From NCBI GenBank assembly GCA_046704255.1, contig JBJKSH010000226.1, positions 1 to 12,221 on the forward strand: a DNA stretch of 12,221 nt, read 5' to 3'. The position numbers were made by a program, and so were the translations under genes. The stretch comes from FEN-1297 sp046704255 (lineage in GTDB: Bacteria > Bacteroidota > Ignavibacteria > Ignavibacteriales > Ignavibacteriaceae). The notes beneath the pieces were generated by a model, which had not been told where the DNA came from, ran no database searches, and saw only the letters and a list, made by a program, of their open reading frames with translations. Shown one piece after another: positions 1 to 5,696 of this stretch (position 1 is the first letter of the stretch; each line of letters begins with the position of its first letter).

Positions 1-224
1 ATATGGTTGCAAGTGTAACAAGACCCGTAAAAGAATTGAAAGGATTTAAAAGAATATTTTTATCTCCGGGGGAAACTAAAACCGTTAATTTTATGGTTAC
101 ACCGGATATGCTGCAATTCTATAATATTAAAATGAAGAAAGTTATTGAACCGGGCAGGTTTAAAGTAATGATTGGCGGAAATTCCGTAGACTTACTATCA
201 TCTTATTTTACTGTTCAAAAATAA
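1..224 (+). CDS. GH3 beta-glucosidase-like glycosidase, C-terminal fragment
   Basis: This is the last 74 or so codons of a gene that begins upstream of the window. The reading frame is open from the first base and ends at TAA 222-224. The fragment carries the hallmark of the fibronectin type III-like domain that ends many GH3 enzymes: a VTRPVKELKGF stretch, then a LSPGETKTVNF strand, and a final MIGGNSVD turn before the last beta strand. In GH3 enzymes the catalytic residues lie in upstream domains not visible here, so the sugar specificity (beta-glucosidase, beta-xylosidase or other) cannot be told. The family would act on oligosaccharides in the periplasm or outside the cell. The ATG at position 3 is an internal methionine, not a start. 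No clear hairpin terminator follows, and the next gene is about 450 bp away, so it is probably a separate transcription unit. Confidence 0.85.
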   Translation, partial: MVASVTRPVKELKGFKRIFLSPGETKTVNFMVTPDMLQFYNIKMKKVIEPGRFKVMIGGNSVDLLSSYFTVQK

Positions 225-409
225 TATACATTGAATATTTAAAAATCTCCGGTGGACTACCTTTAAGAAATAGCGTCTAATTTCATGAATTTAATCGAAT
301 AGTTTTTTAAATAATTTGTGTAATTAGTGATATTCTGCAAAAAGGCACCATAATGTGGTAACTTTAAAGTACAAAATTAAATTTAACCCATTTTAGGTAA
401 ATAAAACTC

Positions 410-438
410 TTGACAAATTTCCAGATGGATATTAAATT
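410..438 (+). promoter_or_regulatory. sigma70-like promoter P1 of the dehydrogenase-gntR unit
   Basis: TTGACA (410-415), a 17-base spacer, then TAAATT (433-438). The same arrangement recurs upstream of the isomerase gene at 2507-2535, which strengthens the call. Transcription would begin near 445 and give a leader of about 230 nt. Confidence 0.6.
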
Positions 439-453
439 GCTCATTGATTTGTA

Positions 454-471
454 TATTATATTGTATACGAT
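454..471 (+). promoter_or_regulatory. -10 box overlapping candidate GntR operator (site A)
   Basis: TATTAT (454-459) abuts the imperfect palindrome ATTGTATACGAT (460-471), which matches its reverse complement except at one symmetric pair. Palindromes of the ATTGTATACAAT type are common operators of FCD-type GntR regulators, and such a regulator is encoded downstream. A closely similar block sits at 2642-2659. A half-site, TTGTATA, also occurs at 449-455. Confidence 0.55.
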
Positions 472-553
472 AATTAATTAATATGAATATCGTTGTAAAC
501 TTATTTCCCATTTACGAAATTGGCTTAAAGGAAAACTTACAACGTGACATAAG

Positions 554-565
554 TGGCGAAGCTGT
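554..565 (+). repeat. leader element TGGCGAAGCTGT, copy A
   Basis: An exact 12-base, GC-rich element in an AT-rich leader. It is repeated at 2687-2698 in the leader of the isomerase gene. It contains GCGAAGC (556-562), a sequence known to form an unusually stable mini-hairpin as single-stranded DNA. Its function is unknown. Confidence 0.5.
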
Positions 566-650
566 ATCCGTTGATAAATTGTTAATCAAAGTATCATCAA
601 TGCTTATTTATAATTCATAAATTCCGTAATCTATAATTGCCAATCAATAA

Positions 651-674
651 TCATAAATCATAAATCATAAATCA
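651..674 (+). repeat. short tandem repeat (TCATAAA) before the start codon
   Basis: Three perfect copies of TCATAAA (651-671) plus a partial TCA, preceded by a variant, TCAATAA (644-650). The array ends 3 bases before the ATG at 678 and occupies the place of a Shine-Dalgarno site, giving an A/T-rich, unstructured ribosome landing zone. It could vary in length by slippage. Confidence 0.75.
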
Positions 675-677
675 AAA

Positions 678-1637
678 ATGGATATATTAATTTCTGAAAA
701 CATAAGCGGCACATCGATAGATAATTTAAGAAAGTATTATGACGTTCAATTGGAAAAGGATCTCTGGAAGGATTCCGGCTTACTTGCCGAAAGAGCGAAA
801 CATGCTAAAGCATTAATTGTTAGAAACCAAACAAAAGTAGATAAAAATATTTTGAACAGCGCCAACGAACTAAAAGTAATTGGACGTGCCGGTGTTGGTT
901 ATGATAACATTGATGTTGACTATGCAAGTAAAAAAGGTATTGTAGTTTGTTATACTCCCGACGGTAATACAATTTCTACGGCCGAACTTGCAATTGCTTT
1001 AATTCTATCTTTGTTAAGAAAAATTCCATCCGCCGTTAAATCTACTAAAGAAGGAAACTGGGACAGATACAATCATACCGGAAATGAAATTTACGGAAAA
1101 ACACTTGGAATAGTTGGCTACGGAAAAATAGGCAGGGCACTTGCCGAAAGAGCTAGAGTATTCGGCACAAAAATTTTAGCGTATGACATATATATTCCTA
1201 GAGATGATGCCAATATTAAAAATAACGTTGTTAAGCCGGTTCAATTAAATGAATTGTTAAGTCAATCCGATATCGTGTCGCTGCATCTTCCTTCTACAAA
1301 CGAGACCAAAAATCTTTTTAATAAAAAATTGTTTGGCATGATGAAGAAAGGCAGCATACTTATAAATAATTCAAGAGGAAATTTAGTAGTTGAAAATGAC
1401 CTTGTTGATGCGATAAAGTCCGGGCAGCTTAAAGGAGCTGCATTGGATGTACGCACTACCGAGCCGCCGGTAATATCCGAACTGGAAAAATTTGATAATG
1501 TGCTGCTAACTCCGCATATTGGGGGATTAACCGAGGAGTCTCAAGAGAGAGTACTGAATACTTTAACCAAAGATATAAGTTCGGTTCTTAATGGAAAATC
1601 TGCTGAAAATTATGTAAATTTTCCTTTACCTAAATAA
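678..1637 (+). CDS. D-isomer specific 2-hydroxyacid dehydrogenase (NAD-dependent)
   Basis: A 319-residue cytoplasmic oxidoreductase of the SerA/hydroxypyruvate reductase family, which interconverts 2-hydroxyacids and 2-oxoacids with NAD(H). The visible sequence includes the RAGVGYDNID motif (about 70-79), the TAELAIALIL helix (101-110), the Rossmann loop G147-Y-G149-K-I-G152, and an acidic residue D170 at the end of the second strand that favours NAD over NADP. The catalytic triad is R233 (NSRG), E262 (TEPP) and H280 (TPHIGG). It has the short catalytic form only, without the ACT domain of many biosynthetic phosphoglycerate dehydrogenases, so a catabolic role is likelier. Candidate substrates include hydroxypyruvate, glycerate and sulfolactate; the last fits because (S)-sulfolactate dehydrogenase SlcC belongs to this family. 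ATG 678 is chosen because MDILISENIS is the usual first strand. There is no Shine-Dalgarno site. The gntR gene follows after 99 bp and is probably co-transcribed. Confidence 0.9.
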   Translation: MDILISENISGTSIDNLRKYYDVQLEKDLWKDSGLLAERAKHAKALIVRNQTKVDKNILNSANELKVIGRAGVGYDNIDVDYASKKGIVVCYTPDGNTISTAELAIALILSLLRKIPSAVKSTKEGNWDRYNHTGNEIYGKTLGIVGYGKIGRALAERARVFGTKILAYDIYIPRDDANIKNNVVKPVQLNELLSQSDIVSLHLPSTNETKNLFNKKLFGMMKKGSILINNSRGNLVVENDLVDAIKSGQLKGAALDVRTTEPPVISELEKFDNVLLTPHIGGLTEESQERVLNTLTKDISSVLNGKSAENYVNFPLPK

Positions 1638-1736
1638 ATTTGAAGACAGCTCTTCTTAAAGAGGTTTGTAATTTTTATATTAGATACAACATATTCAAAT
1701 TTTTTGTAGAAAGGTTAGGGGGATACGCATAAAATT

Positions 1737-2441
1737 ATGAAAGACAATTCATTCTCGGGCGAAATTATTTCTAAAAAAGAAAAGGTATATGCACAGTTAA
1801 AAAATGAGATTATCTCTCAAAGGCTTCGGGAAGGCCAGCAGGTTACGGAGGAAGAAATTGTAAAACGTTTCGAAATAAGTAGAACCCCGGTTAGAGAAAT
1901 TTTTAGAAGACTGGAAAATGACGGCCTTGTTAAAAACATTCCTTATAAAGGAACATATGTTTCCGATTTAAAAAAAGATGATATTGAGGAGATACTTGAT
2001 ATACGTTTTGCGCTGGAAGGTTTTGCTGCATGGTGTGCTGCCGAAAAAGCAAACAAAGATGATTTGAAAAAATTTTCCGAACTGGAGATAAAGATTAAAG
2101 AAGCAATTAAAACACAGGATAGCGTCCTGTCATTTGAATCAGATACGCAGCTTCATAATTTAATTCTGGAAATTGCGGGCAATAATAGAATTCATTCCAT
2201 TATAACAAATTTAATGGGGCAAATTCATAGGATACGTTTTATTTCCGGTCACATGCCGGGTAGGTTGAGTACAACTGCAAGTGAACACATCGAAATAATT
2301 AAGGCAATAAAGAAAAAAGAGCCGGAGTCTGCTCAGGCAACAATGCAAATGCATATTAAAAATACAAAAGCTCTTTTACTTCAACCTTCTGCAATGGAAG
2401 AACAATATTTATCGTTGTTCTCCCGGCAAACTCTCAGGTAA
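1737..2441 (+). CDS. GntR-family transcriptional regulator, FCD (FadR-like) subfamily
   Basis: A 234-residue DNA-binding regulator. Residues about 12-77 form the winged helix-turn-helix, with the signature SRTPVREIFRRLENDGLV (48-65) followed by the wing KGTYVSDL. Residues about 83-212 form the all-helical FCD effector domain. Its metal-site pattern is intact: D136-x3-H140, then H184 (SEHIEII) and H206 (MQMHIKN). FCD regulators usually sense a carboxylate or sugar-acid metabolite bound at that metal, which fits a locus for an acidic sugar or C3 acid. The gene lies between two transcription units that share a GTRTAC-centred operator-like block (460-471 and 2648-2659), so it likely controls both, and itself through read-through from the upstream promoter. 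ATG 1737 is preceded by a purine-rich AGGTTAGGGGG stretch (1712-1722), rather far away for a Shine-Dalgarno site. No terminator hairpin follows. Confidence 0.92.
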   Translation: MKDNSFSGEIISKKEKVYAQLKNEIISQRLREGQQVTEEEIVKRFEISRTPVREIFRRLENDGLVKNIPYKGTYVSDLKKDDIEEILDIRFALEGFAAWCAAEKANKDDLKKFSELEIKIKEAIKTQDSVLSFESDTQLHNLILEIAGNNRIHSIITNLMGQIHRIRFISGHMPGRLSTTASEHIEIIKAIKKKEPESAQATMQMHIKNTKALLLQPSAMEEQYLSLFSRQTLR

Positions 2442-2506
2442 TTTATTGCTTAATACTCTTCTCATTTTTTTATTTTAATAAAACTGCAGAAAGATTAAAA
2501 AAATAC

Positions 2507-2535
2507 TTGACAAAATTATTTTATGTGGGTATTTT
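2507..2535 (+). promoter_or_regulatory. sigma70-like promoter P1 of the isomerase operon
   Basis: TTGACA (2507-2512), a 17-base spacer, then TATTTT (2530-2535). The layout matches the promoter at 410-438. The LacI-type palindrome begins at the very next base, so a bound repressor would cover the transcription start. Confidence 0.65.
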
Positions 2536-2547
2536 GCAAACGTTTGC
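2536..2547 (+). promoter_or_regulatory. LacI-family operator candidate GCAAACGTTTGC
   Basis: A perfect 12-base palindrome with the central CG typical of LacI/PurR-family operators; it equals the core of the classical PurR box. It directly abuts the -10 box of the TTGACA promoter, the position expected for repression. No LacI-family gene is in the window, so the regulator would be encoded elsewhere. Confidence 0.65.
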
Positions 2548-2641
2548 GGTAACGATTGGTTAAATTTAATCGGATGTATTAAAATATTTAAATGTATTCT
2601 ATATCTTAATGGCTCGGTAATTTATTTTTTATATTTAAGTA

Positions 2642-2659
2642 TATAATGTTGTGTACAAT
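2642..2659 (+). promoter_or_regulatory. -10 box overlapping candidate GntR operator (site B)
   Basis: A perfect TATAAT (2642-2647) abuts GTTGTGTACAAT (2648-2659), whose inner TTGTGTACAA is a palindrome with one mismatched pair. With flanking bases the block agrees with site A at 17 of 22 positions (454-475 against 2642-2663). The -35 region is poor, so this may be an activated secondary promoter or simply an AT-rich operator flank. Confidence 0.55.
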
Positions 2660-2686
2660 ATTTACGTAAATAATATGTAACTCACC

Positions 2687-2698
2687 TGGCGAAGCTGT
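2687..2698 (+). repeat. leader element TGGCGAAGCTGT, copy B
   Basis: Second exact copy of the element at 554-565, again downstream of the GTRTAC block and upstream of the first gene of a unit. It contains GCGAAGC (2689-2695). Confidence 0.5.
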
Positions 2699-2729
2699 GT
2701 CTTTTTAAATTAATAGTTTTCAAAATTAC

Positions 2730-2767
2730 CGGATTAATTCTAGTATCGGCTATACTGGATAATTCCG
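2730..2767 (+). promoter_or_regulatory. imperfect hairpin in the isomerase leader
   Basis: The arms CGGATTAATTCTAGTAT and ATACTGGATAATTCCG can pair around a short loop. There are eight pairs next to the loop (2739-2746 with 2752-2759, one of them G-T), a small bulge, then about six more. It is not followed by a T-run, so it is not a terminator. A 5' UTR structure or dyad is possible; chance in AT-rich DNA is also possible. Confidence 0.35.
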
Positions 2768-2901
2768 AAGATATTATATTGATACCGGCTAAACAATAAC
2801 CGGCAATTTAGCGAGGTAAAATTTATCGGGCTTTATCCCGGCAGATAATATATTTATTGAAATATAAATCAAATACGATAAAAAAATTTTCGGAGAATAA
2901 T

Positions 2902-4311
2902 ATGGAAAAATTAAAAATAGCTCTTACCGGTACTTTTCGACCAATTTTCCATGGTGATATGAAAAGTGTCTTAATTAGAAGTATCGGGGTTATTAAGAAA
3001 AGAAGTGTTGAATTCGATTTTGATTTTATTTCTGTTGAAAAAGGCATGGAAACATTAATCGATGCCGAAGTCGTTGCAAAAGAGCTTGAATCCGAAAAAG
3101 TTGATCTGGTAATAATACAAAATTCATCGTTTGCAGACGGTGATATGATTCTTCCGTTTTTTAATACAACGGCAGCACTTGCGGTATGGGCTGTTGAAGA
3201 AACTACAACAAGCGGGCCTTTACCGCTAAATTCTTTTTGTGCTACAAATTTATATATGAGTATTGCGGGAAGATTCAGCAATAATTATAAAAAGCCTGTC
3301 AAGTGGTTTTATGGTGATGCGGAATCGGAAACTTTTTCTAACAGATTTGCCGTAACAATTAAAGCACTTCAGGCGGTAAAAAAATTAAGACAATCCAAAA
3401 TTTCAATGATCGGTGAAACCGTTCCGGGTTACCATGATGTGAAATTTAACGAAAAAAAAATCAATAAGCTTTTTGGCGTAAATATAGAAAGAATAAAGCT
3501 GGACGAATTTTATCGTGAATTTGAAGCGGCTGTAAATGATAAATCCGTTCCGAAATTGGTTGAAGAAATAAATAGTGAAAGCAGGGGAATTAAGGTAACT
3601 ACCGATGCGGTTACAAAATCGGCAAAGGCTGAAGCTGCATTTCAGAAAATAATTTCGGAACACAAAAGTTCTGCAATTACATTTAGATGCTGGCCTGAGG
3701 TACCTAACAAAATAGGATTAATGGTTTGCTCAACTATTGGCAGGCTTAATCAAACAGATACGGTTGCAGCAACAGAAACAGACGTAATTGGTGCCGTTTC
3801 TATGCTTGCACTAAAATACTTAAGCAACAGGGAAACGGTTTTAATGGATTTGTCTGCATGGGATCAAAAAAGCGATTCAATTTATATATGGCACTGCGGA
3901 AACATCCCTAAGGATTGGTTCGATGAATCCGGTTTTACGCTTGCAAATCATTTTAACCGAGATACCACCGGGGTTGTACGCGAAGGGAAAATGAAAACTG
4001 GAGTTGTTACCGGTTTAAGGTTTCTTGAAGATGACTCAAGTGCATTTTTGTTAAACGGAAAATTTAATGATAAGGGATCACCGCTATACAAAGGTTGCAG
4101 TTCGTGGATGAGTGAATTAAAAATTAACGGCAGTGCGGTAACCAGCCGGGACTTTATGAATACTCTTTTGGTTAATGCAGTTCCTCATCACCTTGCTTAT
4201 GTAGATGTTGATTTAACAAACGAAGTTAATGAATTATGTGCTTGGTTAGGTATTAAAGTTATGGAGCCTGTAATTTACAAAGACTATCTCCAAAAACCGG
4301 ATTTTCTTTAA
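2902..4311 (+). CDS. L-fucose/L-arabinose isomerase family sugar isomerase
   Basis: A 469-residue cytoplasmic aldose-ketose isomerase of the fucose/arabinose isomerase fold. Residues about 1-170 form the N-terminal Rossmann-like part (IALTGTFRP start, VDLVIIQNSSF, and a WAVEE segment ending near 100). The C-terminal isomerase domain follows, with RCWPEVP (262-268), the metal-ligand segment TETDVIGA (291-298, probable E292), MDLSAWD (315-321, probable D316), WHCG (330-333) and VPHHLAYV (427-434, probable H430). These resemble the Glu, Asp and His manganese ligands of FucI. The protein is shorter than E. coli FucI (about 590) and close to the fucose-isomerase-like clade that includes, from memory, the sulfoquinovose isomerases. 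ATG 2902 is preferred over an upstream in-frame TTG at 2857 because GGAG (2892-2895) lies six bases before it and the first strand begins at EKLKIAL. It is the first gene of the long unit and would turn an imported free aldose into a ketose. Confidence 0.85.
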   Translation: MEKLKIALTGTFRPIFHGDMKSVLIRSIGVIKKRSVEFDFDFISVEKGMETLIDAEVVAKELESEKVDLVIIQNSSFADGDMILPFFNTTAALAVWAVEETTTSGPLPLNSFCATNLYMSIAGRFSNNYKKPVKWFYGDAESETFSNRFAVTIKALQAVKKLRQSKISMIGETVPGYHDVKFNEKKINKLFGVNIERIKLDEFYREFEAAVNDKSVPKLVEEINSESRGIKVTTDAVTKSAKAEAAFQKIISEHKSSAITFRCWPEVPNKIGLMVCSTIGRLNQTDTVAATETDVIGAVSMLALKYLSNRETVLMDLSAWDQKSDSIYIWHCGNIPKDWFDESGFTLANHFNRDTTGVVREGKMKTGVVTGLRFLEDDSSAFLLNGKFNDKGSPLYKGCSSWMSELKINGSAVTSRDFMNTLLVNAVPHHLAYVDVDLTNEVNELCAWLGIKVMEPVIYKDYLQKPDFL

Positions 4312-4344
4312 AACCTGTTTTTCCCTTTTTTGATTTTATTCCAT

Positions 4345-4353
4345 AAACGTTTG
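4345..4353 (+). promoter_or_regulatory. second LacI-type box candidate AAACGTTTG
   Basis: It shares nine bases with the palindrome at 2536-2547, and its core AAACGTTT is self-complementary, but the outer bases are not symmetric. It lies between the isomerase and kinase genes, about 60 bp upstream of a possible internal promoter. Confidence 0.35.
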
Positions 4354-4409
4354 GTTATCAAAGGTGAAGCGAACAGACCTTCATCTTTTGCTTTTCGTTT
4401 GAAATCAAT

Positions 4410-4438
4410 TTGAACAGCTTATTAAACCTTGGTATTCT
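4410..4438 (+). promoter_or_regulatory. possible internal promoter before the kinase gene
   Basis: TTGAAC (4410-4415), a 17-base spacer, then TATTCT (4433-4438), which ends 31 bases before the kinase ATG. The 158-bp gap between isomerase and kinase, far larger than the other gaps in the unit, leaves room for such a site. Confidence 0.4.
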
Positions 4439-4469
4439 AACATAGTTATAAATAGTTAAAATAATAAAT

Positions 4470-5693
4470 ATGGCAGCAGGCAATTTATTGGTAGCCCAGG
4501 GTGGCGGACCGACTGCGGTTATTAATTGCAGTCTGGTAGGTACTATTGTAGAAGCAAATAAATATAAAAATGAAAGCATCAAAAATATTATAGGTGCAGT
4601 TAACAGCATAGACGGATTATTAGAGGAAAATTTTATTGATCTGGGTAAAGAAAGCACGGGCACACTAAAGAAAATTTATAATAGACCGGGTGCGGCACTG
4701 GGTTCTTGCAGGCGAAAACTGCGGGAAGAGGATTACGGCAGAATAATAGAAATATTAAAAAAATATAATGTTCGTTATTTTCTTTATATTGGCGGCAACG
4801 GCTCCATGCATACTGCTCATAAAGTTAATGAGCTTGCTAAGTATATTGGTTACGAATTAAATGTAATCGGAATTCCCAAAACAATAGATAACGACCTGGC
4901 TTTTACGGATCATTGCCCGGGCTTTGGAAGTGCGGCAAGATTTATAGCTGCTCTTACAAAAGAAATAGGAATTGATGTTGAATCTTTGCCTCCTCCCATA
5001 ACAGTAATTGAAACTCCGGGAAGAAATGCCGGCTGGCTGGCAGCTTCTTCATCATTAGCAAAAGTAAAAGAAGGCGATGCGCCCAATTTAATTTATATAC
5101 CCGAAAAACCGTTTAATATGGATTCATTTCTTTCCGATGTTTCCGATACTTACGGCAAGTATAGACGGGCAGTAATTGTTGTTTGCGAAGGTTTAAAGGA
5201 TGTTAAGGGAATGTATCTAGGCGGAGTTACAACAGAGTCATCCAAAGACGGATTCGGCAGAAATTTACCCGGCGGGGCTGCTTCATTCCTTGCCGGAAAA
5301 ATATCAGAAAATTTAAAATTAAGGGCACGACACGAGAAACCCGGCCTTGCAGCAAGAGCCTCTGCTGAATTTATTTCAGAGGTTGATAAAAAGGAAGCTC
5401 ATTTAGCCGGTATAACCGCAGTAGATTATGCACTTGCCGGATTAAGCGGAGTAATGGTTACACTCATTAGAGAAAATGATAAAAAATATTTGTGCAGTAC
5501 AGGAAAAATTCCTTTAGAAAAAGTTGCGATATCGGAAAAACCACTTCCGGACAATTATATTAATTCTAAATGTAATTATGTAACGGAAAATTTTTTTAAT
5601 TACTGCCGGCCGCTAATAGGCAAACCTCTAAAAACATTCGGAAAATTTGAATCGCATAAATTTATAATTTATTCAAAACAAGTAATGGAATAA
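4470..5693 (+). CDS. PfkA-superfamily (6-phosphofructokinase-like) sugar kinase
   Basis: A 407-residue cytoplasmic kinase of the phosphofructokinase superfamily, closest in style to the group III (often pyrophosphate-dependent) enzymes. The visible motifs are the N-terminal GGGPTAVIN loop (11-19), GGNGSM (108-113), PKTIDND (136-142) with probable catalytic base D140, GRNAGWL (184-190), and CEG (239-241). Relative to E. coli PfkA, K137 lies at position 124 as in pyrophosphate enzymes, but G111 lies at position 104 as in ATP enzymes, so the phosphoryl donor is uncertain. R287 and R296 match R243 and R252, which contact the sugar phosphate. P183 and L293 replace the usual Met169 and His/Tyr249 contacts, suggesting a changed sugar. 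ATG 4470 is supported by the AGNLLVAQGGGPT beginning; there is no Shine-Dalgarno site. The aldolase gene starts three bases after its stop, implying coupled expression. It probably phosphorylates C1 of a 6-substituted ketose. Confidence 0.85.
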   Translation: MAAGNLLVAQGGGPTAVINCSLVGTIVEANKYKNESIKNIIGAVNSIDGLLEENFIDLGKESTGTLKKIYNRPGAALGSCRRKLREEDYGRIIEILKKYNVRYFLYIGGNGSMHTAHKVNELAKYIGYELNVIGIPKTIDNDLAFTDHCPGFGSAARFIAALTKEIGIDVESLPPPITVIETPGRNAGWLAASSSLAKVKEGDAPNLIYIPEKPFNMDSFLSDVSDTYGKYRRAVIVVCEGLKDVKGMYLGGVTTESSKDGFGRNLPGGAASFLAGKISENLKLRARHEKPGLAARASAEFISEVDKKEAHLAGITAVDYALAGLSGVMVTLIRENDKKYLCSTGKIPLEKVAISEKPLPDNYINSKCNYVTENFFNYCRPLIGKPLKTFGKFESHKFIIYSKQVME

Positions 5694-5696
5694 AAC

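Larger units (their letters stand above)
225..677 (+). other. intergenic control region upstream of the dehydrogenase gene
   Basis: This 453-bp stretch has no convincing gene. Its left part (225-400) shows nothing recognisable beyond AT-rich sequence. The right part holds a TTGACA promoter (410-438), a second -10 box with an overlapping GTATAC palindrome (454-471), a 12-base element shared with the next control region (554-565), and a short tandem repeat just before the start codon (651-674). Confidence 0.7.
2442..2901 (+). other. intergenic control region and long leader of the isomerase operon
   Basis: This 460-bp region has no convincing gene. In order it holds a TTGACA promoter (2507-2535), a perfect LacI-type palindrome (2536-2547), a second perfect -10 box with an overlapping GntR-type palindrome (2642-2659), the shared 12-base element (2687-2698), an imperfect hairpin (2730-2767), two direct ACCGGC copies (2784-2805), and a small CGGG/CCCG hairpin (2827-2840). 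The leader from the first promoter would be about 360 nt long. Confidence 0.7.

Noticed and set aside
483..620. A 45-codon open frame starting at ATG 483 in the dehydrogenase leader
   Set aside because: No Shine-Dalgarno site, no recognisable motif, and it overlies promoter-like DNA. The copy of its 12-base element at 2687 is not in a comparable open frame, so coding is unlikely.
1648..1666. Possible small terminator hairpin between the dehydrogenase and gntR genes (CTCTT/AAGAG)
   Set aside because: Only five A/T-rich pairs and no continuous T-run, too weak to call a terminator.
2857..2901. TTG codon at 2857 as an upstream in-frame start for the isomerase
   Set aside because: It has no ribosome site and would add a lysine-rich tail of 15 residues. 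ATG 2902 has GGAG at good spacing and begins at the conserved first strand.
2823..3281. A 152-codon minus-strand open frame opposite the isomerase
   Set aside because: It is antisense to a well-supported conserved gene, and its translation shows no domain-like pattern.
4470..5693. Assigning plain glycolytic 6-phosphofructokinase (pfkA)
   Set aside because: Donor and acceptor positions differ from both ATP- and PPi-type consensus, and the operon context points to a dedicated sugar pathway.
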